DNA of 49,506 nucleotides, taken from the NCBI GenBank assembly GCA_964370735.1, contig CAYJLC010000012.1, positions 1 to 49,506 on the forward strand. The letters are read 5' to 3'. The position numbers and the translations under genes were made by a program. Below are positions 7,331 to 15,861 of the stretch, piece after piece (position 1 is the first letter of the stretch; every line of letters starts with the position of its first letter). The notes under the pieces were generated by a model. That model had not been told where the DNA came from. It did no database searches and worked only from the letters and a program-made list of their open reading frames with translations. This stretch comes from CAYJLC01 sp964370735 (lineage in GTDB: Bacteria > Bacillota > Clostridia > Oscillospirales > Butyricicoccaceae).

Positions 7331-8704
7331 ATGGCAATTTTAAAAGCTAGATTTTCAAAAGAAATCAACCCACTTATAAACGATTTTAACTCGTCGATTT
7401 CATTCGACCACGTTATGTATAAAGAAGATATTAAAGGCAGTATCGCACATGCGACTATGCTTTGCAAGACAAAAATCATTTCTGAGAGCGAAAAAGATCA
7501 AATTGTCGACGGACTTACGCAAATTTTATCAGAAATCGATGCAGGAACGCTTGATTTTGACCCTAATGCAGAAGATATTCATATGTTTATCGAGCAAACG
7601 CTTACAGATAGAATTGGAAATGCTGGAAAAAGACTTCATACTGCAAGAAGCAGAAATGACCAAGTAGCACTTGATATTCGCATGTATCTTAAAGGACAAA
7701 TTGAGGAAATTAGGACTTTAACTTTTGATTTAATTAAAGTTATCGTAAATTTAGCCGAAGAAAATACAACGACTATTATGCCAGGGTATACTCATCTTCA
7801 AGTGGCACAACCGATTACGTTTGCACACCATATAATGGCGTATGCACAAATGTTTGAACGCGATATGGAACGTCTTTCAGACACTTATAAGCGTACAAAT
7901 TATTGTCCACTCGGCTCAGGAGCACTTGCTGGAACGACTTTTCCTATCGATAGAGCGATGACGGCAGAGCTTTTAGGCTTTTATGCGCCGACAGAAAATA
8001 GCATGGATTCGGTTTCAGACAGGGATTTTTGCGTGGAGCTTGCGTCAACATTATCGATTTTGATGATGCATCTTTCAAGACTTTCCGAGGAAATAATTAT
8101 TTGGTGTTCGTCTGAGTTTAAATATGTCGAGCTTGATGATGCTTTTGCGACTGGTTCATCTATTATGCCACAAAAGAAAAATCCTGATATAACTGAACTT
8201 ATTCGTGGTAAAACAGGGCGTGTTTATGGTAATTTGCAAGGATTACTTACTGTTTTAAAAGGATTACCACTTGCCTATAACAAAGATATGCAAGAGGATA
8301 AAGAGGCGATTTTTGACAGTGTTAAAAATGTTACTATGTGCTTAAAAGCTGTGACACCTATGCTTGATACGATGACAGTTCGTTCGGATAATATGAAAAA
8401 CTCGGCTCGTCGTGGATTTATAAATGCGACAGATTGCGCAGATTATCTTGTTAAAAAAGGCCTAGCTTTTCGTGATGCATACAATATTACTGGAGCTTTG
8501 GTTCAGGAATGTATCGCAAAAAGCGTATCACTTGATGAGCTTTCTTTAGAGGAGTATAAGGCTCATAGTGATATCTTTGAAACGGATATTTTCCACGCAA
8601 TTGACTTAAATACTTGCTTAAATGAGCGTTCAAGCTATGGTGGTCCTTCTGAAAAAGCTGTTAAAGTGCAGATTTCAAATTTGAAAAATCGTCTAGATAT
8701 CTAA
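7331..8704 (+). CDS. argH: Argininosuccinate lyase
   Basis: Cleaves argininosuccinate to arginine and fumarate, the last arginine step. The 457-aa length is normal. The superfamily signature GSSIMPQKKNPD is present near residues 277-288, with the mobile catalytic serine loop, and TARSRNDQVA near residues 104-113 matches the substrate-binding segment. GYTHLQVAQPITFAHH near residues 152-167 carries the conserved catalytic-region His. An AAGGAG site precedes ATG 7331. The unlinked position of argG, with a nitroreductase between, is a local variation of the common argGH pair. Confidence 0.97.
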   Translation: MAILKARFSKEINPLINDFNSSISFDHVMYKEDIKGSIAHATMLCKTKIISESEKDQIVDGLTQILSEIDAGTLDFDPNAEDIHMFIEQTLTDRIGNAGKRLHTARSRNDQVALDIRMYLKGQIEEIRTLTFDLIKVIVNLAEENTTTIMPGYTHLQVAQPITFAHHIMAYAQMFERDMERLSDTYKRTNYCPLGSGALAGTTFPIDRAMTAELLGFYAPTENSMDSVSDRDFCVELASTLSILMMHLSRLSEEIIIWCSSEFKYVELDDAFATGSSIMPQKKNPDITELIRGKTGRVYGNLQGLLTVLKGLPLAYNKDMQEDKEAIFDSVKNVTMCLKAVTPMLDTMTVRSDNMKNSARRGFINATDCADYLVKKGLAFRDAYNITGALVQECIAKSVSLDELSLEEYKAHSDIFETDIFHAIDLNTCLNERSSYGGPSEKAVKVQISNLKNRLDI

Positions 8705-8737
8705 AAAAATCAAACAGAGAAACCAGCATATTAACTA

Positions 8738-8766
8738 TTGAAAATATGATATTTTTGTGATATTAT
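8738..8766 (+). promoter_or_regulatory. Promoter of the small Asn/Gln-rich membrane protein
   Basis: TTGAAA (8738-8743), a 17-base spacer and TATTAT (8761-8766), followed by an AAAGGAG ribosome site before ATG 8796. Confidence 0.6.
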
Positions 8767-8795
8767 ATAGGTACAAAGTTTAAAGGAGATTTTTT

Positions 8796-9167
8796 ATGGA
8801 TTACAACAACCAAAATAATCAAAATAATCAAGATTACAATCAAAATTATAATCAGAATTACAACCAACCATACCAACAAGCAGCGCAACCGTACAACTCG
8901 CAAATGTATAATCAACAACAAAGCTATAAGCCAGTTTCATTAGGCGAATGGTTAATTTTAATGCTAGTTACTTGCATTCCATGTGTTGGAACTATCATGC
9001 TACTTGTTTGGGCATTTGGTACAAATACTCACCCAAGTAAAAAATCATATTGTCAAGCAGTTTTAATATTCTCAATTATTTGCGCAGTTTTATCTGTGGT
9101 ACTTTATGTTGTATTTGCAGCAGCATTATTTGCAGAATTAAGTACTAACTCATATTATTATTACTAA
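8796..9167 (+). CDS. Small membrane protein with Asn/Gln/Tyr-rich N-terminus
   Basis: A 123-aa protein of unknown function. Residues 1-47 are low-complexity repeats of NNQ and YNQN with no charged residues beyond a few Asp. Two hydrophobic segments follow: about residues 52-75 (LILMLVTCIPCVGTIMLLVW) and 85-112. The end is a tyrosine run. The layout resembles small Clostridia membrane proteins with disordered cytoplasmic heads; I know no characterised homolog. It has its own promoter and terminator, so it is a single-gene unit. Confidence 0.7.
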   Translation: MDYNNQNNQNNQDYNQNYNQNYNQPYQQAAQPYNSQMYNQQQSYKPVSLGEWLILMLVTCIPCVGTIMLLVWAFGTNTHPSKKSYCQAVLIFSIICAVLSVVLYVVFAAALFAELSTNSYYYY

Positions 9168-9185
9168 TATCTAAAATTACAGAAT

Positions 9186-9214
9186 AAAAAAAGCTGTCAT
9201 TGACAGCTTTTTTT
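9186..9214. terminator. Bidirectional terminator
   Basis: AAAAAAAGCTGTC-ATT-GACAGCTTTTTTT, a near-perfect stem with A and T runs, between convergent genes. Confidence 0.9.
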
Positions 9215-9767
9215 ATTCTTTTACAAAAATTGTTGCATTAATTGTCATAGTTTGTGGCCCGTAATAATATTTCATACCAGCTTTTTCACATTCTTTGCTG
9301 ACAAACATCCCACATGCCTCCATGCTAGGGCTTAATTCGTCAGGGAAACGACATGGTGCGTCTGGATATGTACAGGTAGTGCATTTGCTACATCCATCAA
9401 CACCAATTGCAAGAATATCTTTTCCTAAAGATTTAAGTTCTTTGCGCAAGATAGAAAGGCTCTCCTTACATCGTGCGAATGCCCTTTGGATGGCGTCCCA
9501 ATCATAGTCGTCTTCCATTTCTTCGGTGGCTTGAAGCATCATCCCATAATCATAAGTTAAAACTTTGTTTTTAACATCGTCTAAAGTTCCACAGGCAGGT
9601 GGGCACGACCAGTTTTGATTATATTTTCCACATTTGTTGGCAGCACACATATCACGAATTTCTGTTAAAAATTCGATTTTTTCGATATCTAGATAACCAT
9701 AGTGGCTAAAGCCAGCATTTTCAGCCATTTTTAATGTTAATGTGCGTTTTTCTTCTTCAATAAACAT
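9213..9767 (-). CDS. DUF2284 cysteine-rich metal-binding protein
   Basis: A 184-aa soluble protein with the DUF2284 cysteine pattern: CAANKCGKYNQNWSCPPACG near residues 33-52, and a second group CSKCTTCTYPDAPC followed by CGMF and CEKAG near residues 120-160. These probably bind a metal or Fe-S centre. The family is often found beside corrinoid methyltransferase genes, and here it follows the RACo-like activator by 9 bases. Its reaction is unknown. A role in redox supply or maturation for the corrinoid system is inference from context. Confidence 0.8.
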   Translation of the reverse strand: MFIEEEKRTLTLKMAENAGFSHYGYLDIEKIEFLTEIRDMCAANKCGKYNQNWSCPPACGTLDDVKNKVLTYDYGMMLQATEEMEDDYDWDAIQRAFARCKESLSILRKELKSLGKDILAIGVDGCSKCTTCTYPDAPCRFPDELSPSMEACGMFVSKECEKAGMKYYYGPQTMTINATIFVKE

Positions 9768-9776
9768 AAAATTCTC

Positions 9777-11210
9777 CTAAAACATCATACAATCTACATA
9801 ATAATCCATAAATACTTGCGATGTAGATAAAACCACTTCTTCATAAATAGGCGGGATTTCCTCATAACCTAAACCAATTTTTAATGCGCCTGCGAGAGCG
9901 CCATTGCCTAAAATAATAACTTTTTCTTCGAGTTCTTTAGGCAAAAGTCCGATATTGCAAGCAGATTTAATATCTAAATGCGAGCCGAAACCACCACAGA
10001 CATAGAGTTTATCGATTTCTTGGATTTTAGTTTCAGTTTCGTCTAATAATGTATAAATTCCAGCACAAATAGCAGATTTTGCTAGCTGAATTTGGCGTAT
10101 ATCTTTCTGACTTAAATAAGTTTCACTGTTTTTTATGTAAAATTTATCGTCACACAGTTTACCTAATTCTAAATTTTCATTTTCATCGTCAAATCTACCT
10201 GTATCATCAATTAACTGGAGATTTAGCATCGTGCTAAGTAGGCTGACTATTCCAGAACCACAAATACTTGTGATTTTATCGCCGATATAAGAAACATCAG
10301 TGCCGTCAACGTGTGTTATTGCGCCGTTTATTGCAGGCGAACCACACGAAAGTCCCCAACCTTCAAAAGCAGGGCCTGCTGCAACAGAACAACAGATTAA
10401 TTTTCCGTTTTTGTAGATGCCCATTTCACCGTTGGTTCCGATATCGACTAAAATTGATACTTCATTTTTTTGTATCATATCACTAGCAAGTGTTGAGCAG
10501 AGAAAATCTGCGCCGACATAGGCACTAACGCATTTTGGCAGATAGGCATTTAGTGTTTCTATATTACTTCCAAACAAAGATACTGTCGTAAAAGGTGAAA
10601 AACCGAGTGTTTTTGGGTCTAAACCTTCTAAAATATGTAGCATAATTGTGTTTGCAGTGATAACAGTTTTGTCGACTTTTGAAATATTTGCAGCAGAAAT
10701 AGCACGCGAATACATAGAGGAAAGTTGATTTATAATGGTGTTTTGTAGCTCAAAAACACCTATTTCTTGAGATTTTTCAATACGAGAAATAACACAAGCA
10801 CCATATATTTTTTGCGAATTTTCTTCTAAAATTTCTGAAAGAACAGTTTGAGATTTGCTATCATAGATGGCGAGCGCGACAGTTGTAGTGCCGATATCGA
10901 TTGCGCAAATTATATTTTCTTCATTCAAGGATTTAATGCCATCGATGTTTAAGCCTAGTATATTTTGTCGAGAGTCTAGTGTTTCTACGGTTGAACCTTC
11001 GAAAAGTTCTGTGAAGCATGCAAGTCTAATTCCGTCGGATAATTCGCTTTGTGATAAGAAATTTCGCTCATTTTCGGTGATTTTGGAAACATTTCCATGT
11101 ACTTTGATTTTGCATTTACCACAAATTCCCTTTGATGAACAAGGGAAAGACATTTTGTCTATTAAAAAGTCTTTTGCGTGAATTTTTGAAATAATATTAT
11201 AAACAGCCAT
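9777..11210 (-). CDS. RACo-like corrinoid activation protein (2Fe-2S + ASKHA ATPase)
   Basis: A 477-aa protein of the COG3894/DUF4445 family. The N-terminal domain is a plant-type 2Fe-2S ferredoxin with C24, C30, C33 and C65 (CSSKGICGKC ... LACF). The larger domain has ASKHA ATPase motifs: AIDIGTTTVALA at residues 103-114, LVDIGTNGEMG, and GPAFEGWGLSCGSPA. Members use ATP and a low-potential electron to return inactive Co(II) corrinoid to Co(I). The corrinoid protein at 12566-13198 is the obvious client. ATG 11210 follows a ribosome site (AAGGAG). It is divergent from the PocR/AraC regulator and upstream of the DUF2284 gene. Confidence 0.88.
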   Translation of the reverse strand: MAVYNIISKIHAKDFLIDKMSFPCSSKGICGKCKIKVHGNVSKITENERNFLSQSELSDGIRLACFTELFEGSTVETLDSRQNILGLNIDGIKSLNEENIICAIDIGTTTVALAIYDSKSQTVLSEILEENSQKIYGACVISRIEKSQEIGVFELQNTIINQLSSMYSRAISAANISKVDKTVITANTIMLHILEGLDPKTLGFSPFTTVSLFGSNIETLNAYLPKCVSAYVGADFLCSTLASDMIQKNEVSILVDIGTNGEMGIYKNGKLICCSVAAGPAFEGWGLSCGSPAINGAITHVDGTDVSYIGDKITSICGSGIVSLLSTMLNLQLIDDTGRFDDENENLELGKLCDDKFYIKNSETYLSQKDIRQIQLAKSAICAGIYTLLDETETKIQEIDKLYVCGGFGSHLDIKSACNIGLLPKELEEKVIILGNGALAGALKIGLGYEEIPPIYEEVVLSTSQVFMDYYVDCMMF

Positions 11211-11355
11211 TAAAAACTCCTTGCAACTAATTACATTTAATGATATAATTTTACAAAATACTTAAAAATTTTTCTAGCATTTTTTTACTTTTTATTGTAT
11301 TATTTTATTATAGGAAAATTTTAGGACATAAAAAATTATGGCAAGGTAGGGTAAT

Positions 11356-12462
11356 ATGTTTAGCGCAAAAGATATTTCGAAACACATTTTTAATATTACA
11401 GGGGTGAAATCATGCATTATTAGCATGAAAGGTCATGATTTTGAAACTTCACCTGACCATTGTACAAATTGTTGCAACTGTGATTATTTAGCAAGGCATC
11501 TTCATTCTGCAAGTGAGGCTGAAAGATGGGGGAATAAGTATATTTATTATTGCAATGGTGGATATGCATTTATAGCGATTGAAAATAAAAGTTGTTTAGA
11601 AACTTTAATTACAGGACCTTTGCGCATGGAAGACGATGATGGATTAAGCCCTGATATACCTGTTTTTACTACGAAAGCAGTAAATTCAATTAGTGATATT
11701 ATTTATGACGCGTTTTCATTTTATGAAGATGAAGACAAAAATGTAACTCAAAGCGATATTTTAAGTACGATGTACGGGTTATCTTCAGATTTATCTAATA
11801 TAAGGGTGCATTTGAAGTATGAAAGCGAACTCGAGTCGGCTATTATGCTAGGGGACAAAAGTGAGGCAAAAGAGGTTATAAATAATCTTTTAGGATATAT
11901 TTTTCTCACAGATAGTTTTAATTTTAGCATTGTTAAATCGAGGATTATTGAGTTTATAGTGTTGCTTTCGCGCTCAATTATTAAATCAGGAGCAAATTCA
12001 AATGAACTTTTTTCACTTAGTTCAAAATATATTAAAGCGATTGATAGTTTTAACGATATTGACAGGCTAAGTGTTTGGGTGACGGAAATCGTATATGTAT
12101 TTTTAGACTATGTTATAGACTTAAAAGAAGTGAAAAACAAAGATATTGTGTATAAAATTCAACGATATATCAAAAATAATTATCTAAAAAAAATCACTTT
12201 AACAGAAGTTGCAGAGCATGTTTATCTTAGTAATTCGTATTTAAGCAAGATTATAAAAGAAGAACTCGGTATTAGTTTTACTGAATATGTAAACAAGTTA
12301 CGAGTGACAAAATCACAAGAATTACTGCGAACCACATCACTTTCGCTAGTTGAAATTTCTAATTTAGTGGGATTTGAAGACCAAAGCTACTTTACTAAAG
12401 TATTTAAAAAAATGACGGGAATTTCGCCAGGGAAGTATAGGGAAAAAAGGTTTTATTCATAA
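11356..12462 (+). CDS. PocR-domain AraC-family transcriptional regulator
   Basis: A 368-aa regulator. The N-terminal about 110 residues resemble the PocR sensory domain, with a cysteine cluster C36, C39, C40, C42 and C66 (DHCTNCCNCDYLARHLHSAS ... YYCNGGYAF). The middle is helical linker, and about residues 265-368 are the AraC double helix-turn-helix (YIKNNYLKKITLTEVAEHVY ... LVEISNLVGFEDQSYFTKVFKK). PocR domains sense small hydrocarbons or metabolites and commonly control corrinoid methyltransferase and diol clusters. It sits between the RACo-like and corrinoid protein genes, so it is the probable activator of both directions. The ligand is unknown. Confidence 0.85.
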   Translation: MFSAKDISKHIFNITGVKSCIISMKGHDFETSPDHCTNCCNCDYLARHLHSASEAERWGNKYIYYCNGGYAFIAIENKSCLETLITGPLRMEDDDGLSPDIPVFTTKAVNSISDIIYDAFSFYEDEDKNVTQSDILSTMYGLSSDLSNIRVHLKYESELESAIMLGDKSEAKEVINNLLGYIFLTDSFNFSIVKSRIIEFIVLLSRSIIKSGANSNELFSLSSKYIKAIDSFNDIDRLSVWVTEIVYVFLDYVIDLKEVKNKDIVYKIQRYIKNNYLKKITLTEVAEHVYLSNSYLSKIIKEELGISFTEYVNKLRVTKSQELLRTTSLSLVEISNLVGFEDQSYFTKVFKKMTGISPGKYREKRFYS

Positions 12463-12565
12463 AACAAACAAAAAAATTATAAAAAAAAGAAAATATTACA
12501 ATAAGGTTTAACATTAAATGTGTATAATCAAAGTATAATTTATAGTAAATTGGAGGACGCGATAT

Positions 12566-13198
12566 ATGTCAATCTTAGAAGAAATCAGCATGTACCTACA
12601 AAAAGGTAAATCACCAAAAATCAAAGAATTAGTGCCTCAAGCCTTGGAAGAAGGTTTTACTGCAAAACAAATTTTAGACGACGCATTATTAGCTGGTATG
12701 GGAATTATCGGTGAAAAATTTAAAAACAACGAAGTATTTGTTCCTGAAGTATTGGTAGCTGCAAGGGCTATGAATGCAGGTACTGCAATACTAAAACCTT
12801 ATCTTGCAGACGGCAATGTTGAAGCTCGTGGAACTGCTATCATAGGAACTGTAAAAGGTGACCTTCACGATATCGGTAAAAACTTAGTTAAAATGATGAT
12901 TGAAGGAAAAGGTCTTACAGTTATCGATTTAGGTGTTGATGTAGATGCTCAAACTTTCGTAGAAAAAGCATCAGAACACAACGCAACTATCGTTTGTTGT
13001 TCGGCTTTACTTACTACTACTATGAACGAAATGAAAAATGTTATCGATGCTTTCGAAGCTGCTGGTAAAAGAAATGACGTTAAAATCATGGTTGGTGGTG
13101 CTCCAATTACTCAAGCATTCTGTGATAAAATAGGTGCTGACTGCTATACACCAGATGCAGCAACTGCATCGGATGCAGCATTAAAATTCGTATCTTAA
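12566..13198 (+). CDS. Corrinoid (B12-binding) methyl-carrier protein, MtaC/MtbC-like
   Basis: A 210-aa two-domain corrinoid protein. Residues 1-88 form the helical cap domain; residues 89-210 are the B12-binding Rossmann-like domain. The axial-ligand motif is D99-x-H101-x-x-G104 (GTVKGDLHDIGKNLV), followed by VIDLGVDV, CCSALLTTTM and VGGAPITQAF. It should carry a methyl group on cobalt between a substrate methyltransferase and an acceptor methyltransferase. A GGAGG ribosome site precedes ATG 12566, and a terminator follows at 13209. Codon use looks adapted for high expression. No MtaB, MttB or similar partner gene is visible in the window. Confidence 0.9.
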   Translation: MSILEEISMYLQKGKSPKIKELVPQALEEGFTAKQILDDALLAGMGIIGEKFKNNEVFVPEVLVAARAMNAGTAILKPYLADGNVEARGTAIIGTVKGDLHDIGKNLVKMMIEGKGLTVIDLGVDVDAQTFVEKASEHNATIVCCSALLTTTMNEMKNVIDAFEAAGKRNDVKIMVGGAPITQAFCDKIGADCYTPDAATASDAALKFVS

Positions 13199-13208
13199 TT
13201 TTATACAT

Positions 13209-13237
13209 AATAGACGGTTTATTCCGTCTATTTTTTT
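13209..13237 (+). terminator. Terminator after the corrinoid protein gene
   Basis: ATAGACGG-TTTATT-CCGTCTAT followed by seven T. It separates the corrinoid protein from the UroD-like gene, allowing higher expression of the carrier. Confidence 0.85.
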
Positions 13238-13361
13238 ACAAAAATCACAAAAATCAAAGTAAAAAAGTACAATGAACAGTAAAATAATACAAAACATAGG
13301 GTGATAAATCTGCTATTATAGAGATATATTAAAAAAGAAAATTTGAAACGGAGAAAAAGAT

Positions 13362-14717
13362 ATGAACAGAAAACAATTAGTATTAGACACATTAGACCAC
13401 AAAAAAACGGCTAGAGTACCTTGGGTTCCTTTTGTTGGAGTTCATGCAGGCTACCTAGTGGGAGCAGACGCTACTGAGATGTTAACTGATGAAGCTAAAA
13501 TACTTAAAGGTATGGAAGAATCTATCAAATTATTTAACCCAGATGGTTTCCCTGTTTTCTTCGATTTGCAAGTAGAGGCTGAAATTTTAGGTTGTGAGCT
13601 TGTTTGGGCAAAAGAAGGCCCTCCATCAGTAAAAACTCATCCACTTTCTGACACAACAGAAATCCCTTGTGATTGCACAGTTCCTACTGCGAAAGACGGT
13701 AGACTTCCTTTAATGACTAAGGTTATGAAACAAATTTCTGAAAAATATGGTGATGATATCGCTTTATATGCAACTATTTGTGGACCGTTCACGCTTGCAT
13801 CTCACCTTCGTGGAAACGATATTTTCATGGATATGTTCGATGATGAAGAATATGTTGCAAACCTGCTTAAATACTGCTTAAAAGTATCAAAAGCTATGGT
13901 TGATGCTTATAAAGACGCTGGAATGCACATTATTGCTGTTGTTGACCCACTGATTTCTCAAATTTCTTCAGACCATTTCGAAGAATTTATGTCGCCTGTA
14001 TTTAGCGAATTATTCGCATATATAAAAGTGCAAGGGCTTTATTCTTCATTCTTTGTTTGTGGTAATGCAACTAGAAATATAGAAGTTATGTGCCAAACAA
14101 AACCTGATGGTATAGCAGTTGACGAAAATGTTAATATGGTTACTGCAAAAGAAATTACAGACAAATATAATGTTGCTTTAGGTGGAAATATTCCTCTTAC
14201 AACTACTATGCTACATGGTACACAACAAGATAATATGAAATATGTTATCGACTTGTTAGACACACTTACAAACGATAATTTAATAATTTCTCCAGGGTGT
14301 GATATGCCGTTTAATGTTCCAGCAGAAAACACAATTGGTGCTGGTCAAGCTGTTATTGAAACTGAACAATGCAGAAACTTAATCGCTGATTATACTGGTG
14401 GCACTTTCGACGACATTGAAGTTGATATCCCAGACTATAAAGCGCTTACAAAACCATTTGTAGAGGTATTCACATTAGACTCAGAAACTTGCGCTGCTTG
14501 TACTTATATGATGGGTGCCGCAAATGTTGCAAAAGAAACTTATGGCGATAAAATCGATGTAGTTGAATACAAATTCACAGAAAAAGTAAATATCGCACGT
14601 TGTATTAAGATGGGTGTTGCACAACTTCCTTCAATCTATATCAATGGCGAACTTAAATATTCTTCGATTATTCCAAGCAAAGAAGAATTAGAAAATTCAA
14701 TCAACGAAGTTATGTAG
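13362..14717 (+). CDS. UroD/MtaA-like protein fused to a C-terminal thioredoxin-like domain
   Basis: A 451-aa protein. Residues 1-345 have the uroporphyrinogen decarboxylase fold shared with MtaA/CmuA methyltransferases (GPFTLASHLRG 141-151, DENVNM, LGGNIPL). Residues about 365-451 form a thioredoxin-like domain with C377-A-A-C380 and a cis-proline segment QLPSIYING (P423). In zinc-dependent MtaA/MtbA the metal is held by H-x-C and a later C; here the position reads F231-V-C233 with C313 in SPGCDMP, so the His is absent. It is therefore not heme UroD by context and not a standard coenzyme M methyltransferase. It probably acts with the corrinoid protein upstream. An own promoter is likely because of the terminator at 13209. 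Function is not established. Confidence 0.85.
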   Translation: MNRKQLVLDTLDHKKTARVPWVPFVGVHAGYLVGADATEMLTDEAKILKGMEESIKLFNPDGFPVFFDLQVEAEILGCELVWAKEGPPSVKTHPLSDTTEIPCDCTVPTAKDGRLPLMTKVMKQISEKYGDDIALYATICGPFTLASHLRGNDIFMDMFDDEEYVANLLKYCLKVSKAMVDAYKDAGMHIIAVVDPLISQISSDHFEEFMSPVFSELFAYIKVQGLYSSFFVCGNATRNIEVMCQTKPDGIAVDENVNMVTAKEITDKYNVALGGNIPLTTTMLHGTQQDNMKYVIDLLDTLTNDNLIISPGCDMPFNVPAENTIGAGQAVIETEQCRNLIADYTGGTFDDIEVDIPDYKALTKPFVEVFTLDSETCAACTYMMGAANVAKETYGDKIDVVEYKFTEKVNIARCIKMGVAQLPSIYINGELKYSSIIPSKEELENSINEVM

Positions 14718-14793
14718 TCAGTTGCACCGACCACCTTTTATGGTGTATTTCAGATGAACTTTAAATTTTAGTAGGGGCGACCGTTGGTCGCCT
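14717..14793. repeat. Candidate MITE-like or intergenic repeat element
   Basis: Immediately after the UroD-like stop there is GTCAGTTGCACCGAC (14717-14731), a short CACC/GGTG hairpin (14732-14745) and a strong GGCGACC-GTT-GGTCGCC hairpin (14776-14792) preceded by GTAGGG. The first 15-mer matches 18-32 in inverted orientation at 14 of 15 bases. The GC content differs from its surroundings. I recall GTAGGGGCGACC-type palindromes as dispersed repeats in Clostridia; that part is memory, not shown here. Confidence 0.45.
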
Positions 14794-14828
14794 TTGCTAT
14801 TAATAAAAATAATCATATAGGTGATTTT

Positions 14829-15788
14829 ATGAAAAACATATACGAAAAAATACAAAAAAACATAGATATAACAAGAGAAGATGCAAAAAAAATGCTTGAA
14901 ACAGAAATTTTCAGCGATGATTTTTATACTATAATAAATTATGCTAATAGATATGCAAGAAAAACTTTTGATAATAAAGGTGTAATTTTTGCACAAATAG
15001 GTGTCGATTCCACACCATGTACGGTTAATTGCAAGTTTTGTCAATTAGCTGTGGATAATTTTAACGAAGAAAATTCAAAAACTATGGATATATCAGATAT
15101 TAAAATTAAAGCCATTGATGCTGTAAACGAAGGAGCAAATGAAATTTTTCTTATGTCTACTGCTGAATATGATAGAGATTTGTTCGTAAAAGTAGTTAGT
15201 GAAATCAAAAAATCAATACCGAAAACTATACGATTGGTAGCTAATGTTGGTGATTTTAGCGATGATTATGCAAAAAAACTTGCTGATGCTGGAATTACCG
15301 GTGTATATCATATTTGCAGATTAGGTGAAGGTGTTGTGACTGAGGCGAAGGTAGACGACAGGATAAACACATTAAATGCTATAAAAAATGCCGAATTAGA
15401 ATTATATTATTGTGTAGAGCCGATAGGTCCTGAACACACAAGTGAAGAAATAGTAGAAGAGATTTTCAGAGCAAAAGATTATAATGTTAATGTAATGGCT
15501 GTTATGCGTAGAATTTGCTTTGAAAATAGTCCTATGAGTGAGTTTGGAGAAATTACAGCTCCTGAAATGGCGCTAATATGTGCTGTTTCTGTTCTTTGTG
15601 TTAAACCCAATAGAGCAATGGGAGTTCACGAACCAGAAATTATTTCGCTAATCTCTGGAGCAAATCAAATTTACGCAGAAGCTGGTTCAAACCCTCGAGA
15701 TTTAACAGGTGAAACAGAAAAAAACAGAGGTTTTTCGGTAGCGAAAGCTAAAAAAATGCTTAAAGATGCAAATTGGAATGTGAATTAA
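14829..15788 (+). CDS. Radical SAM protein of the BioB/HydE/PylB-like group
   Basis: A 319-aa radical SAM enzyme. The cluster motif is C64-x3-C68-x2-C71 (TPCTVNCKFCQLA). A GANEIFLMST segment and the GITGVYHICRLGEG segment match the TIM-barrel substrate face. The C-terminal region (NRAMGVHEPE ... GANQIYAEAGSNPRDL) resembles the BATS-type end found in biotin synthase relatives. I chose ATG 14829 with a GGTGA site; the in-frame start at 14784 lies inside the repeat. Its position after the UroD-thioredoxin gene suggests it belongs to the same pathway. Biotin synthase itself is unlikely because no bio genes are near; methylornithine synthase (PylB) cannot be claimed without other pyl genes. Confidence 0.8.
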   Translation: MKNIYEKIQKNIDITREDAKKMLETEIFSDDFYTIINYANRYARKTFDNKGVIFAQIGVDSTPCTVNCKFCQLAVDNFNEENSKTMDISDIKIKAIDAVNEGANEIFLMSTAEYDRDLFVKVVSEIKKSIPKTIRLVANVGDFSDDYAKKLADAGITGVYHICRLGEGVVTEAKVDDRINTLNAIKNAELELYYCVEPIGPEHTSEEIVEEIFRAKDYNVNVMAVMRRICFENSPMSEFGEITAPEMALICAVSVLCVKPNRAMGVHEPEIISLISGANQIYAEAGSNPRDLTGETEKNRGFSVAKAKKMLKDANWNVN

Positions 15789-15793
15789 TTTAT

Positions 15794-15822
15794 TTGTAAA
15801 TTCTCCTAAAATATGGTATGAT
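15794..15822 (+). promoter_or_regulatory. Promoter of the lipoprotein-GTPase group
   Basis: TTGTAA (15794-15799), a 17-base spacer and TATGAT (15817-15822). Confidence 0.5.
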
Positions 15823-15861
15823 AATATATAGATTACTTATATTATGGTTGGAGATGTTTAT

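Noticed and set aside
14718..15044. Minus-strand 108-codon frame
   Set aside because: It covers the repeat and the start of the radical SAM gene in antisense; no start signal.
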